Counted from the first letter of the stretch, positions 1 through 11,500 are shown. The stretch: DNA of 64,000 nucleotides from Raffaelea ambrosiae (GCA_002778195.1 PCDI01000001.1:5467338-5531337); one strand, 5' to 3'. Numbers and translations are program-made. The notes: a model not told the origin generated them from the letters alone.

Positions 1-1507
1 CCATTGTCCGAAATCAGGGCACCGCCGATTGGGTTGCTGACAAGAGCCGGGATAGCGAGGACGCCGAATTGCAGTCCATTCCGCATGCCAATCTCGCGAA
101 TGGGCGAGATATGTGCGATCAAGGCCGGGCACAAGGTGACAAAGGCCCCGGAGCCAAACCCATACAGAGCGGCAAACACAATAAGTGCGGCGTTGCTCGA
201 CGCAGGCAGCCACAGTGCTAAGACGAGAATGCCGGAGAAAAAGGCCATGATGGTCTGTGTGTTGAAGGCTCCGAATCTGTCCGCGGCAATGCCGGGGAGG
301 ATGCGCCCAAACAAGCTAGCCGGGAGTGAGTATTGGTTTCGGTAAATGCTGCATACGGGCGGGACTTGCTCACCTGGCTGCATTGAGAATCGGGATGAGA
401 TATTGTGTCATGTTCTCCGACATGCCCAGTGCCAATGCCTGGGCGGCAATATAGTTGATGGGCACGAAAAGGCCAAGAAAGTAGAGGAATGCCGATGCGA
501 CGGTGAACAAGTACGCACGCTCGGTGAATGGTTTGAATAGATTCCGGAACGGTGCGGAATGGGATGATGGTGGAAGGCGTGTCCGCATCGTTGCGTTGGC
601 AAAGAGAAGCAGGGCCAAGATGAGAAACGCGCAGACTCGCCTGCCACAGTTAGTGAGTGGCCGGTATGGATACCGGGTGCCCCTGCTTTCCGTCTTCTTA
701 CATTGCCCAAGGAAAGCCAATCTGGTCAATCAAGCGATTGAACATAATGGGCAGGAAGACGCCGCCCAAGCTGGAACCGGAGCTGACAAGACCCATGGCA
801 AGGCCTCGCCGTCTTCGAAACCACGTGATCACACAAGCGATGGCTGCAAAGGACGTCAATGCTGGAGACAGAAAAGAAAAATGCGACTTGACGGCAAACA
901 GGAAAAGAAAAAAACGAAATCACCAGTCGACGCACCAGGAGTGAAAAGACAACATATTCCAATGGGACTGCATATGCCCTGCGAGAGGATGATCTGATAG
1001 TACTCGGTTGAAAGCGACGCCATCATCAGGCCAAAGACGTGCATAAAAGTACCAAATGCGATCAGCCAGCGAGGCCCGAATCTGTCGTAGAGTCGCCCGA
1101 CAATCAATCCCTTCCAAGTGTCGCTGTTAGTTTGACAACACAAGACGCTGCTGGCCGGTACTTTGCACTCACGCCGCCGAACAGAATGGCCAGCTCCAGG
1201 GATGCAATCCACGAGATGGTGCTGGGCGAGTAGTCCTTGAGGTACGTTTGTTCATAATACTGCTGGAACACGCCGATGCCTTTGCCGCGCGGATTAGCAG
1301 TCTGCGAGGGCAAAAGAGACGGGGAGCAGATGTCCCACAGTTGATCCAGCCAAAGCTGCAAATATTGGCCGCCCACGCCCCCGCGACCACAGACCATGCC
1401 CGCGCACCGCCGTCTGGAAAGTCATCCACGTTGATTGCATTCTGCTCAGCTGGCTGGGTGTCTGGCTGGGTGAAGGTCTTCTCGTCGGAATCCATCTGGT
1501 TGGACAT
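1..1507 (-). CDS. MFS monocarboxylate-transporter-like permease (partial, 3' end beyond window)
   Basis: Plasma-membrane MFS transporter of the fungal monocarboxylate-porter (MCT) type. My model joins six exons read leftwards: 1507-1339, 1279-1173, 1110-936, 861-702, 640-374 and 315 to the window edge, with five introns of 58 to 74 bases that keep frame. Family signatures are the N-terminal PDGGARAWSVVAGAW block just before TM1, GVFQQYYEQTYL after it, a GRLYDRFGPRW loop between TM2 and TM3, and FGRILPGIAADRFG in the second half. The acidic N-terminus before TM1 (about 35 residues) is cytosolic. The C-terminal helices lie outside the window. It is divergent from the SDR gene and shares its 866-base upstream region. 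Export of a cluster product is inferred from position only; MCT-like proteins often have unknown substrates. Confidence 0.85.
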
Positions 1508-2373
1508 TGTGGCAGGGGCTGCTGCGACGCTGCAAACGCGTCGTCGCTGAATTTTGGTGGATTGGGCGTTTTCGAGACACACAGATACTACTACCCGGTG
1601 TACTCTTCGATGACCGGATTGTCATGGGGAAAATATTGCACTGCCAGAGCCCCGACTGCTGCGGTATGTGCGTCAATATTTCAACAAGGCGCCTTTCCGC
1701 AGTCGTCCGCCAGGATCTGCATTTTCATGTGTCTCTTTGTCATCGTTCACCTGCCGAAAAAAAAAACCTGTTCCATCGGCATCCTTACTTGGCTAGAACA
1801 GATCTCATCTCCCTGCCTACATCGCGTGTTAGCCCTCGGCAACCTCTCGGGCACGCCCTGTCACCGTCACGTTTCTCTGCGCCCCAAACCGGGAGACGGA
1901 ATGTTGGCTAGCCAATAAAATAGACATTTCTTGCGTCAGTGGCTTTCGTGGGCTTGCAGCCGCGGGCATTGGGCGGGCATTTTCGGGCATACAGAAGTGG
2001 GTTTCAACGCATGTACATAAGGCTGCATCCAATGCAGACCTTGTCTCAGTGGGTCCGTTGGGTGTTAGAAACAAGTGCTTTTTACGGGGTAACCAAGGCA
2101 TGCCGATCACTAAAGGAGCCGCTAACTATGCCTAACGCTATTTGGCCGCATTTCACCACGGCCTCATTAATTCAGCCCAAACGGTGCTAGCGGGGTTTCG
2201 TTGGTATGTCGGATTCTGATTCAGTGAGCCTCTCTAACAAACAATAAAAGCCTCCTCGTCTCTTGTATTGTCCATGTATCCTGTTTGATTTCGAACAAAC
2301 TCATTATCCCAGCCACTCATACGCACACGCAGCTCGTACAAACTTCAGTCTTTACAAATTTCTGCTGTCCAAA
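1508..2373. promoter_or_regulatory. Divergent intergenic region between MFS and SDR genes
   Basis: This 866-base stretch separates two start codons that point away from each other, so it should hold both promoters. No long reading frame here resembles a protein. An A/T-rich run (AACAAACAATAAAAG, about 2236-2250) lies roughly 125 bases before the SDR start and could serve as a core promoter element. Confidence 0.5.
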
Positions 2374-3174
2374 ATGGCCTCGAGTCTTGCCAAGTACGTC
2401 TCCAAGCTTGCCGGGAAGCGCGTCCTCGTTGTGGGAGGCTCTTCCGGCATCGGGTATGGCGTGGCGGAGGCCGCCGTCCAGAACGGTGCCTCGTCTGTCT
2501 TCATCTCGTCGTCATCCCAGAGCAAAATCTCCAGTGCGCTGGAGCGCCTCAAAACCAACAACGCCGCCGCCACGACGCAGCTCCAGGGCATCCCATGCAA
2601 CCTGGGATCGGTGGACACGCTTAGCTCGGAAGTGCAGAAGCTCTTTTCCGAGGTCTCCAAGACGGGCAAGCTGGACCACGTCGTCTTCACGGCCGGAGAC
2701 AAGATGGCGGTCGGCAAGCTCGAAGACTTTACGCTGCAGGCTATCCAGCAAGCCGGCACCGTGCGCTTCTTTGCGCCCCTGATCATTGCCCAGCAGCTGC
2801 GTGAGCACATGAACGAGAGCACGACGTCGTCCTTCACCATTGCCACCGGCGGCACCACCGAGCATGTCTCCAAGGACTGGACCATCATGCAGTCCTACCT
2901 GTCGGGTCTGCGCGGCATGACCCGTGGCCTGGCCGTCGATCTCGCCCCCATTCGCGTCAATGCTGTTGCCATGGGGCCAACAGATACGGAGATTTGGGAC
3001 TACGTCAAAAGCATTGGGTATTGGGACAATGTGACGGCGCACCTGAAGAGCCGGATGACCACGGGCACCATCGGCCAGGTGGAGGATGTGGCTGAGGCCT
3101 ACTTGTATCTGATGAAGGATAAAAATGCTTCCGGAAGCATAGTCGAGACGACCGGCGGAACCCTTATGTCGTAG
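2374..3174 (+). CDS. Short-chain dehydrogenase/reductase with atypical active site
   Basis: Intronless 266-residue SDR. The start is set at 2374 (MASSLAKYVSKLAG), which places the dinucleotide-binding GGSSGIG at residues 21-27; 37 codons remain open upstream of this ATG but look like leader. The Rossmann fold continues through CNLGSVDT and VFTAGDK (the position of NNAG). At the active site the tyrosine is present (Tyr175) but the motif reads YLSGL, so the usual catalytic lysine of YxxxK is a leucine. The NADP-loop PG region reads AMGPTDTEIWD. Fungal SDRs of this subgroup occur in aromatic polyketide clusters, and fusarubin clusters carry one (fsr5). It may bind cofactor and act on a quinone or aldehyde intermediate by a modified mechanism. 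Function is inferred from context. Confidence 0.88.
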   Translation: MASSLAKYVSKLAGKRVLVVGGSSGIGYGVAEAAVQNGASSVFISSSSQSKISSALERLKTNNAAATTQLQGIPCNLGSVDTLSSEVQKLFSEVSKTGKLDHVVFTAGDKMAVGKLEDFTLQAIQQAGTVRFFAPLIIAQQLREHMNESTTSSFTIATGGTTEHVSKDWTIMQSYLSGLRGMTRGLAVDLAPIRVNAVAMGPTDTEIWDYVKSIGYWDNVTAHLKSRMTTGTIGQVEDVAEAYLYLMKDKNASGSIVETTGGTLMS

Positions 3175-4288
3175 ATGCATGACGGGTCTTTGATAGGGCA
3201 TACTTTGTTACTCTAATTTTTTTTTTTTTTCATTGTACTTCGAATCTTGGGAGCAAGGCAATTTGCAGCCGCAATCTGAGCCCCAAATAAACGAGGACTG
3301 AATGGATCTGCCCGTTAGCTTGACAGGTTGACCAGCTTTTAAGTGACATTGCACCGTCAACAAGCAGGACAGTCGATGGGGAAACGAGGGGTATGGCATC
3401 TCAAGGGGGGGGGGGGGCGAGCTCTTCTTTTTGAGGACAGGATCGACATCTCCAAGCGGCCCCCACTCGAAGATTATCTCCCTCCTCGGTGAGAAGACCC
3501 CTAGCGTCGTCTGGGCACGAACCCCACGGAACCACCGCAGCTGATAACGAGCTCTGGGCAAGGCTTGAACGGACTGGAAGGAGACTTGACAAGTCTTGGC
3601 CAAGTCCTGCGCACTCTCTGGTCCATCCTTGCCCTATTGGGCCTATTTACGTGATGCTTCCGGCCTGGCCGATGTTTCGGGTTTATGGGTTTATTTGCGA
3701 GGACATTTCGGGGACGCTGGAGCACTCATCTGCTCACATTGCCTGCAGGGTGGGGGTGGCTTTCTGTTTGCCTACCCCTGAAAACCGATTCATACGCGGT
3801 GGGGGATAAGATAATCGTGCGGGATATCGTACTCGGTAGCGGTTCGCAACGAAATCGGAGCTTAGCGTCTTAGTCAACCAAAACGGCACCTCAGTGAAGA
3901 CATGCAGACTGCGTTGCGAGTGGCAGGATGCCTGGTGCGTGTCTCCGATGCAGGGGACGGCAAGAAACGATGTGTTTTGTTCTTGCGCAAGACTCGTAGC
4001 TTGCATTGAGCCATGCAGCCAAGACTGAGATAAGGCAAAACGACGAATAAGAGAAGACAAAAAAGGAAAAAAGAAAGTAAAGAAAAAAAAAAACAAAAAA
4101 AACAACAAGCAAATACAATCCGTCAATTTCTCATTCATTCAATATTGAAAAATAAATTGACAAAATTTAAACTCAGTATCAAGAATAGCAGGGACTAGTC
4201 GTATGTACGAGTAGTGTGGTGGTATCAACGCGCCAAGTCATATCGCACAGTAATTGCAAACCGCCCCCCCCCCCCCCCCCCCCGGCCA
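3175..4288. other. Intergenic, convergent 3' ends of SDR and regulator
   Basis: No supported gene in 1.1 kb. The region has a run of G at about 3407-3417, a purine-rich A/G stretch at 4028-4110, and a pure 20-base C tract at 4264-4283 immediately downstream of the regulator stop. Reading frames here are short and low in complexity. Confidence 0.6.
4264..4283. repeat. Homopolymer C tract (20 bases)
   Basis: Twenty consecutive C on the plus strand, five bases beyond the regulator's 3' coding end, so an unbroken G run in its mRNA trailer. Length may be inaccurate from sequencing. Confidence 0.9.
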
Positions 4289-5536
4289 TCAAGGTCGTTC
4301 TCCTCCCCAGGCCTTGCTAGTCTTTTGAATGACAGCCTGCAGCCCCTCCTTCATACTCTGAATGGCAGAAGCGTGCCATTCAGGGCTCTCTTCGTTTGCC
4401 GAACGGGCATGGAACGTCTCCATAATCTTCTCGGCCTTGTGCAGTTCCCGAAGAAGCACGGCCTGCTGCAACATGGCCTGGTCGTCGTCATCAAGGTCGA
4501 GGATCCCCAGCTGGATCTTCATTGGGCTCAATGTCACACTCTCTTCTGGGTCACACCTGCGGGTGGCACTGGCATGACACCGGGCAGAGACGGCCACCTG
4601 GTACCAGAAGATGGTTTTCGACAGAATGGTGCTGTAGAGCAGGGCGATGTGCGGGTTTCGGACGCAGGGGCACTTGAGAAGTGGGTCGAGCTTGGCTAGA
4701 GCGGCCTTGTTGGCGGACAGGACAATGTCAATGCTGGGAGTGGCCGAGACATGCATCGTCGGGACCCCGTCGTCGCCCGCATCCAGCGGCTCCTTGCAGC
4801 AACGGATCGGAGCCACGCCAACACCTGCGTCGTGGTGGAGCGATGTGAGGATGTTGAGTGCCAGACTTTCGCAATTGTGCGTACTTTTCAATCTATCTGG
4901 GGGTTCCCCTGCGGCCGTCGTCGCTGGTTTCATTGCCGGTGCCGCCCTGGGTGCATTTGGCAAACAGGTCTCCCCGGTGGACGGAGGCGTGTCGCTAAGG
5001 CGAAGGTGGCCGGGGTCGAAGATGTAGTCTGCCGTCTTCCACGACTCGGCCAGCAGCGCCGACGAGGCATCGTCCAGGTTGAATGGGATGTCGCTGCTGC
5101 TGAACCGTGTCAAGCTGTGGCAAGGCGGCGAGGACTGGTAGCTCATCGACCATGGGCTGGCGTCGGTGCCATCGCTGGTGCTGGTGAATTCAGGGCTGTA
5201 GCTCATAAAATCGCTGCCAAACGAAGCTGCCGCGACAGTGGACGGTGCTGTGATATGGCCCGGGGCGGCTATGGGCAGCCTTGGGGTGCTGCCGGGCTGT
5301 GTCTTCTTGATTTGGGACCGCTTGCCATGGCGTCGCGAGGCGCTGTAAAAACAGACTTGGCCGTTGTTCATGCACCGTTCGCAGGGATATGTCTTGCTGC
5401 ACCGGACTTTGGCTGTTGTGCAGGCATCGCAGGCGAGTCTTAGGTGAACCGGTTTCTTGGGACGAGACGTTGGCGATGCCATGGGTGAGATGTTGTGCTC
5501 GTGGACTCCGCTGGCGTCCGCTGGCGTAATAGACAA
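4289..5536 (-). CDS. Zn2Cys6 transcription factor, AflR-like cluster regulator
   Basis: Single-exon 415-residue nuclear regulator. The binuclear zinc cluster is complete: Cys36, 39, 46, 52, 55 and 62 with C-x2-C-x6-C-x5-C-x2-C-x6-C spacing, followed by a basic linker (SRRHGKRSQIKK). A Ser/Thr/Pro-rich middle follows. The C-terminal half (from about residue 220, LNILTSLHHD onwards) has the layout of the aflatoxin-regulatory (AflR) domain, with a cysteine-bearing helix region LDPLLKCPCVRNPHIALLY. A second in-frame Met at residue 19 (MASPTSRPKK) is an alternative start. It lies between the SDR and OMT genes inside the PKS cluster, so it is the probable pathway-specific activator, equivalent in position and type to fsr6 or aflR. 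DNA targets are not shown by the sequence. Confidence 0.9.
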   Translation of the reverse strand: MSITPADASGVHEHNISPMASPTSRPKKPVHLRLACDACTTAKVRCSKTYPCERCMNNGQVCFYSASRRHGKRSQIKKTQPGSTPRLPIAAPGHITAPSTVAAASFGSDFMSYSPEFTSTSDGTDASPWSMSYQSSPPCHSLTRFSSSDIPFNLDDASSALLAESWKTADYIFDPGHLRLSDTPPSTGETCLPNAPRAAPAMKPATTAAGEPPDRLKSTHNCESLALNILTSLHHDAGVGVAPIRCCKEPLDAGDDGVPTMHVSATPSIDIVLSANKAALAKLDPLLKCPCVRNPHIALLYSTILSKTIFWYQVAVSARCHASATRRCDPEESVTLSPMKIQLGILDLDDDDQAMLQQAVLLRELHKAEKIMETFHARSANEESPEWHASAIQSMKEGLQAVIQKTSKAWGGERP

Positions 5537-6588
5537 GAAAGTATGGCTTGGGGGCTTCTTTTAACTTTTGAATTTAACGGTTTTTTTTTTTTCTTTTTTT
5601 CCCTCCAGCACTGCGTTTCGGCTGGGCAGAAAAGAGTGAGGGAAAAAAGGGTTCAGCTTCAGCTTGATCCTCCGCAGATCCTACCGCAAACGCACTGGCT
5701 TGAGTGTTCTCCTACTGCCTGATTATTGGAGTCCATGTGAGTCCTTCTAGAAGCCAACTACGAGGTATACAGGGGGGATCGACGTTAGCCTGGTACTAAT
5801 CTTACAGTGGAAGTGGGTTTTTTTCCACACGCCGAGAAACTGCTGCCAAAAAGCTTTTGCTATGCCAGCTGTTGACATCCCAAGCCTTCCGGCGCTGCGC
5901 TCTCCAAGAAAACCGCACTAACGTCTTAACTATTACCCCTACACGCCTCATAAAGGCAAAACCAGCATAGGTGCCCCGTATGCGGGGAGGCAAGATACAG
6001 GCGTGCTGAAATAGTGTTGGAAATGCCTGGAAATAGACGGTTCTGAAACAAGGGCGGCCGCCAACGCCCCAGGCAGATCAGGTTCGCGCAGGCTTCATCT
6101 CATCCAGTTGGTATCAAGGAGAGCTCCGCTGCCATGGAGTTGGTCTGACTTGTTTATTGAACGCCTCGTGGGCTTTGCCGGCTCGAACCCATAGGTTGAG
6201 AAGGCGTCTCTGTCCGTATCTCGTATATGGGCGGTTGGGAGTATGTATCTTTCCAAGCGCAGCCAAGTGCCGCGGCAGTCTGTTCGGGTAGACCCTCAGC
6301 ACAGATCCAACCAGGGAGCTCTCAGGTTCATCGACTTGTTTTGTTCCAATCCTTCGGGACGGAAACCAAGTAGCCAAGAGTACGGGATAAAAATAGGCGC
6401 AAGCCAGAGAGCGATACCGGCCAACAGAACAACACGCAAAGCTAGGCTTGGGGAAATCCTGCCCAAACATTTGCGACCGTAAGCATGCAGGTAGACACTG
6501 CCGGATGAGAGGAACAGGAGGATTAGAGTGAATGCAAATGTCAATCCAACCGGTCGTTTCATACTATCTATCCACTAACTAGCTATGA
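5537..6588. other. Intergenic region upstream of the regulator
   Basis: This 1.05-kb stretch holds the regulator promoter (start 5536, reading left) and the 3' flank of the OMT gene. A T-rich tract (about 5578-5600) lies just upstream of the regulator ATG. The only candidate gene is the short hydrophobic frame at 6296-6562, listed separately. Confidence 0.5.
6296..6562 (-). CDS. Possible small hydrophobic protein (88 aa), uncertain
   Basis: An ATG-initiated frame of 88 codons encodes two strongly hydrophobic segments (about residues 7-25 and 40-65) separated by a short basic loop, a layout that would suit a small two-pass membrane protein. I recognise no family. It sits between the regulator and the OMT gene in the PKS cluster and reads in the same direction as both. 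No intron or homology supports it, and a chance frame is equally possible. Confidence 0.25.
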   Translation of the reverse strand: MKRPVGLTFAFTLILLFLSSGSVYLHAYGRKCLGRISPSLALRVVLLAGIALWLAPIFIPYSWLLGFRPEGLEQNKSMNLRAPWLDLC

Positions 6589-7852
6589 CTATTTGGCCCA
6601 ACCATTTCTACTCGCCCCATTCGTCGCGCTGGTACCACTAGCAGTAGGTAGTTCGTCCTCGTCCAGGGCTGCCTCAATTACAGAAAGCTCACTTCCGGCC
6701 GGCCGCACAATTGCTCGCATCTTGAGCCTTGGGCTGGCCTGCACCAAGAGCGCCTCCCATTCTTCAACCTCGCGCTCTTTTGCGTTGAATGTCTGGATCA
6801 TTGTCAAGTCCTTTTGTCGCAACGCTGCCTCGAGCGTCGTCGACCCGGAGCCCGGCCGGGGGAGGACCATATCCATCACGAGCAGCCGGCTAGATGAACC
6901 CATGGCTTCAATGACGCCTCGCAGGATCTTGACGGCGTCTGCGTCCGCCCAGTCGTGCAGAATGGTGCGCAGCAGATAGACGTCGGCATTCTTCACTGGC
7001 TGGGGAGTGAAAAAATCGTGTTCGAGCATGTCAATCCGACTTCTCACGTCCTCGGTCAGCGCACCAACCCGAGCTCTGGCATTCTTGATGGGCCCGGGGA
7101 GGTCTTGGACGACCAACTTGAGCTCGGCGTGCTTGGTGGCAAGCATGCTGGCAGTGGATCCGCTGCTGCCGCCGACCTGGCCAGTGTTAGTGCATGCTTT
7201 TCTGATTAGGTGTTGGGCGCCCCGGCGATCTTACGTCAACAACAGTTGCGGCACCCAGCGACTTCCAGTCAAAAGCCTCTAGCAGATGCTCCACATTGGA
7301 CCCTGTGTGTGAGACTGCCCGGCTTCTCATGAAATTATCGAAGCCCTCGTTCAGATCAGGCCTGGACTGGAGGTGTTGGAAGAAGGGCAGGTCCGTATTG
7401 TGGACCAGATTGTAGGCTGCCTCGTTGGGGGCGGTTGTGTCACCCCATTTCTCTGTGGCTTGCACCATGCGCGGCATGAGGGGCACGGTCTGGCTGAACA
7501 TATGCAGCAGCTGAACTTGCATGTGGCTGTTCTCAACAAACGAAGCTGACAGAGCGTTGTGTGATAGGTGGCCATCTGCCGTCTCGCAGAGCAAGCCCGT
7601 GGTCATGGCCATGCGGGCGACCGAGCGTAGGGTCGCTGCCGGGACTTTGGCCCTGGCTGCAACTTCGCCATAGGGCAGAGAGTCGGGTGGAAAGGGGATG
7701 TGCGCGAGAACATCGAAGTGGCATAGCCATCCTATGCTATGGTATTGTTGTTGCTGGACCACGAGATCGGTCAGAAACGTATTCGCGTCCTGGGCCAGGT
7801 GTTTGAGCTGTGTTGCGTGCTCAAGAATCGCATCCCTCTGTGTCTTGTCCAT
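6589..7852 (-). CDS. SAM-dependent O-methyltransferase (two exons)
   Basis: A 401-residue class I methyltransferase, exons 7852-7235 and 7176-6589, joined across a 58-base GTAAG...CAG intron at phase 0 after Asp206. The N-terminal half is a winged-helix dimerisation region (YGEVAARAKVPAATLRSVARM). The C-terminal half binds SAM through VDVGGSSGS (residues 205-213), VVQDLP and an acidic HDFF turn. Catalytic His280 lies in ILHDWAD, the general base used by plant-type and fungal polyketide OMTs, so phenolic O-methylation is expected. It is divergent from the PKS across 713 bases, which suggests co-regulation. By type and position it corresponds to OMTs such as fsr2 in fusarubin clusters. The C-terminal tail is Ser/Asn-rich and probably disordered. 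Confidence 0.9.
7177..7234 (-). other. Spliceosomal intron in O-methyltransferase gene
   Basis: 58 bases with GTAAG donor, a CTAAC-like branch site (CACTAACACTGG) and CAG acceptor. Removing it joins Asp206 to ValGlyGly of the SAM motif. Confidence 0.85.
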
Positions 7853-8565
7853 TGTGGCAGCTGTGTTTGTTCGAAATCCGCCTTCCGTCCAGAAGATGCC
7901 GCGGGTTCGGGTCTGCTTTTCTTATTCTACAGAGTTACTACCAGTAGTCCTTAAGACAGTTCTGATTCTCGCTGTTGTTAGACACCCGTCCCCGCTTGCA
8001 ACATTGCCTGGCTACTGTTGCCAATCCTGCCAGATTCAACGATTCATTCGGTCCGTGCGTTTGCAATAACGCAGTTCCCGACATGCCCGGCCCATTGGCG
8101 AGCAGGTTTCCGAAGCTGAAACGGAATCCAGCCAGCTTCGGGTCGTGTGGCGGCGTGCTATTTGGCGCCAACTCTTGGTCTTCCCGAGGCCAGCCCTTGG
8201 GGGCTTTGTGATCGGGGATCTGTGATGCGCTAGGGGAGCCAGTTTCATGTCTGCCCGCCTGCACGTTTGTCCCTATGAGGCTTTTTGACAGCATGTGATG
8301 TCTGGTGAACGATGCCGCACACTAACAAGGCCCGTCAATGTGTGGCGCTAGCTTTTGTTTGGAACTCCGGGAACTGTGGACGGGGTGGATGCCAGCTGCG
8401 TGGTTTGTGTGGCCCTTCTGTACTCTGTTATATTGATATCCAGGATGGCTCGGTGTCAGTTGCATAGATAATAACTATGTTGTGAGCCCAGCTTTCTTGC
8501 AATTCTGACAAGCCAGTGTTCTGTATACTTTCCACCACAGTCCATTCTGGCAGCTCAACAAGACC
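7853..8565. promoter_or_regulatory. Divergent OMT/PKS promoter
   Basis: 713 bases between the OMT and PKS start codons. Toward the PKS, an AT-rich TGTTATATTGATATC at about 8426-8440 could be the core element. A short upstream frame opens at ATG 8445 and closes after eight codons at 8471; whether it is in the transcript depends on where transcription starts. Confidence 0.5.
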
Positions 8566-11500
8566 ATGGACAACCATCTGAAATTGTATCTCTTCGGAGA
8601 CCAGACGTTCGACATTCGCCCGCATCTAAAAAGCCTGTTAAGGACACGAGACAACCTGTTTCTACAGGAGTTTCTCGACAAAGCATACAATGCTATCCGT
8701 ACCGAGGTCTACTCGCTGCCTTTGAGCCTGAGAAATAGCATTCCCCGGTTCACCTGTCCTGAGGATCTTCTCCTGTGGGACCAGAATGGCAGCGGATGCG
8801 TTGCCTTGGATATGGCTATGACCACGTTGTATCATCTGGGTGTCTTTATCAGGCAAGTTTAATTTGAGTTCCCCTTGTTCACGTTGATTGTTTGTTTTGA
8901 TGCTTGGTTACTCCGTGTTGCCATTTTGTCCTTTCTCTTCCATGCAACATGGCATCGCGTTTCATTTTTTTGCTTAATTTTTGGATCAATATAGCACAAC
9001 CTTTTAACTTTCCTTAGTTGTTCTGATTTTGATTCCTATGATCCACGCAAGTCAAGGGTTGTCGGTCTCTGCACGGGAGCTTTCGCAGCGGCTGCCGTTG
9101 GCAGCAGCAGTTTCACGGATGATCTCGTTCCAAAAGCCGTTTGTGCCACCGTGGCGGCTTTCCGGACCGGCCTCCTTGTCGCAGATGTTACCCAGAGAGT
9201 TGATCAATGCCACGATGGCAGCGAAAGATGGGCCATGGTAGTTCCGGGCCCGAAGTCCGCGGAGGCGGTACATCAATTCTGCGAGCAAAGTGTAAGTTGT
9301 CAAGAAGCAATACAAACTCGCACACGCATCTGCTGATTATATCAAGACTCTTCCCTTGGCCAGCAAGCCCTACATCAGCGCTTATGCACCGCATGGCATT
9401 ACTGTGAGTGGTCCTCCAAAGACACTGGCCCAGCTCGCCAGCTCGCCCAATTTCAAGGGCATTGTTTCCAAGACTATCCCCATCCACGGAGCATACCATG
9501 CACCTCATCTGTACTCGAAGAGTGATGCAAAGTCCATTGTCTCGGGGCTTGGCATCGAGGCTCATCCATGCTCTGCGCATCTCCTCCTCTCAGACACCAG
9601 TGCGTCGAAGGAGGCGACTTTCGAGTCTCTGTTGGAGCATGCCGTGGTCCAAGCCCTGATACTTCCTCTTCATTGGGGTTCCATTCTTGAGAATATCCAA
9701 GCATTCCTTCAAGAGAAGAAACCACGACAGTTTAGTGTTGTGCCTATCGGATCGGATGCCGACCACCTCATACACAGTGCTCTGAAGCAAACATCTCTCC
9801 GGTCTCTGGTGTCCGACACACGACCTTCGAACCAGACGCTTCCTGCCGAGGCTGTCGAGTCCAGCTCCAAGAGACCCAAGCTTGCCATTGTCGCCATGTC
9901 GGGTCGCTTTCCGGGAGCCAAGAGCAACGAAGAATACTGGGACCTCCTGTTCCAAGGACTGGACGTACACAAGCCCGTCCCGAGCTTCCACTGGGATGCA
10001 AAAACACATGTGGACCCCACGGGCACAACGAAGAATACCAGTGCGACGCCTTTTGGCTGCTGGCTGGACAGCCCGGCTGAATTCGACGCCCGCTTCTTCA
10101 ACATCTCGCCCCGCGAGGCTCCTCAGATTGACCCTGCCCAGCGCCTGGCTCTGATGACTACCTACGAGGCCATGGAACAAGCCGGCATTGTCCCGGATGC
10201 CACGCCTTCGACCCGTCCTGACCGTGTTGGCGTCTTTTACGGCGTGACCAGCAACGACTGGATGGAGACCAACAGTGCGCAGGGCATCGACACGTACTTC
10301 ATCCCTGGCGGCAACCGTGCCTTCATCCCGGGCCGGATCAACTACTTCTTCAAGTTCAGCGGGCCGAGTTACGCGGTCGACACGGCCTGCTCGTCGAGTC
10401 TGGCGGGCATCCACCTCGCATGCAACTCTCTGTGGAAGGGGGACATCGACACGGCCATTGCCGGCGGCACCAACATCTTGACCAACCCAGACTTTACCGC
10501 CGGACTGGACCGAGGCCACTTTCTCTCGCGGACGGGCAACTGCAAGACATTTGACGACGGCGCGGACGGGTATTGCCGCGGCGAGGGCGTCGCGACGCTG
10601 ATTATTAAGCGTCTCGACGATGCCCTGGCCGAAAACGACCCGATTCTGGGCGTCATTCTCGGGGCCTACACCAACCATTCGGCCGAGTCCGAGTCGATCA
10701 CGCGGCCGCACGTCGGTGCGCAGCGGGCCATCTTCAGCAAGATTCTCAGCGAGGCCGCCGTGGATCCCCACACGGTCGGCTACATTGAAATGCACGGAAC
10801 GTAAGTCGCAGCACCTGTTTTGTATCTGCAAAAGACCTTGCCTGCCCGTGCTGATCCTTCTTCTTAGTGGCACCCAGGCTGGCGACGCGGCAGAAATGTC
10901 CAGCGTGCTGGACACGTTTGCGCCAGCCCCATCGGCAGCCAAACGGGCCAGGACCAGCGAGCAGGCCCTCTTCATAGGGTCTGCCAAGGCCAACATTGGG
11001 CACGGAGAGGCGGCTTCGGGCGCCTGTGGTGTCATCAAGGTCCTGCAGATGATGAAGAACGACACCATCGTCCCGCACTGCGGAATCAAGACCAAGATCA
11101 ACCACCGGTTCCCGACTGATCTCCCGGAACGGAACGTGCATATTGCCTTGGAGCCCACTGCGTGGCCCAGGAAGAGCCCTGCACAGCCCAGACGGGTCTT
11201 TGTGAACAATTTCAGCGCCGCGGGTGGAAACTCGGCCTTGCTGCTTGAGGATGCCCCCTTCACGGCTGCTGAAGCTCGAACATCTTCGGCTGCCGATCCC
11301 CGGGCTCAGTATCCCGTGGCTGTCACTGCAAAGAGCGCTGCCTCTCTCAAAGGCAACCTGGCGTCTCTTCTCGAATTCCTCGAAAAGTCCCCAGATGCGT
11401 CCCTTGGGGCCCTGTCGTACACCACCACGGCGCGTCGGATGCATCACCAGCATCGCGTCCTCGTTTCTGGTGCCACCGTTGACGAGATCTGCGCCAAGAT

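Noticed and set aside
1607..8153. Matches to the AflR site TCGN5CGR at 1607-1617 and 8143-8153, in both divergent cluster promoters
   Set aside because: The pattern is expected about once per kilobase counting both strands, and I did not find it in the monooxygenase or SIT-transporter upstream regions, so two hits are not above chance.
8857..9051. GT-AG version of PKS intron 1
   Set aside because: Keeps frame but uses an acceptor (CGCAAG) without a pyrimidine tract or branch site and removes residues between SAT blocks; kept only as an alternative.
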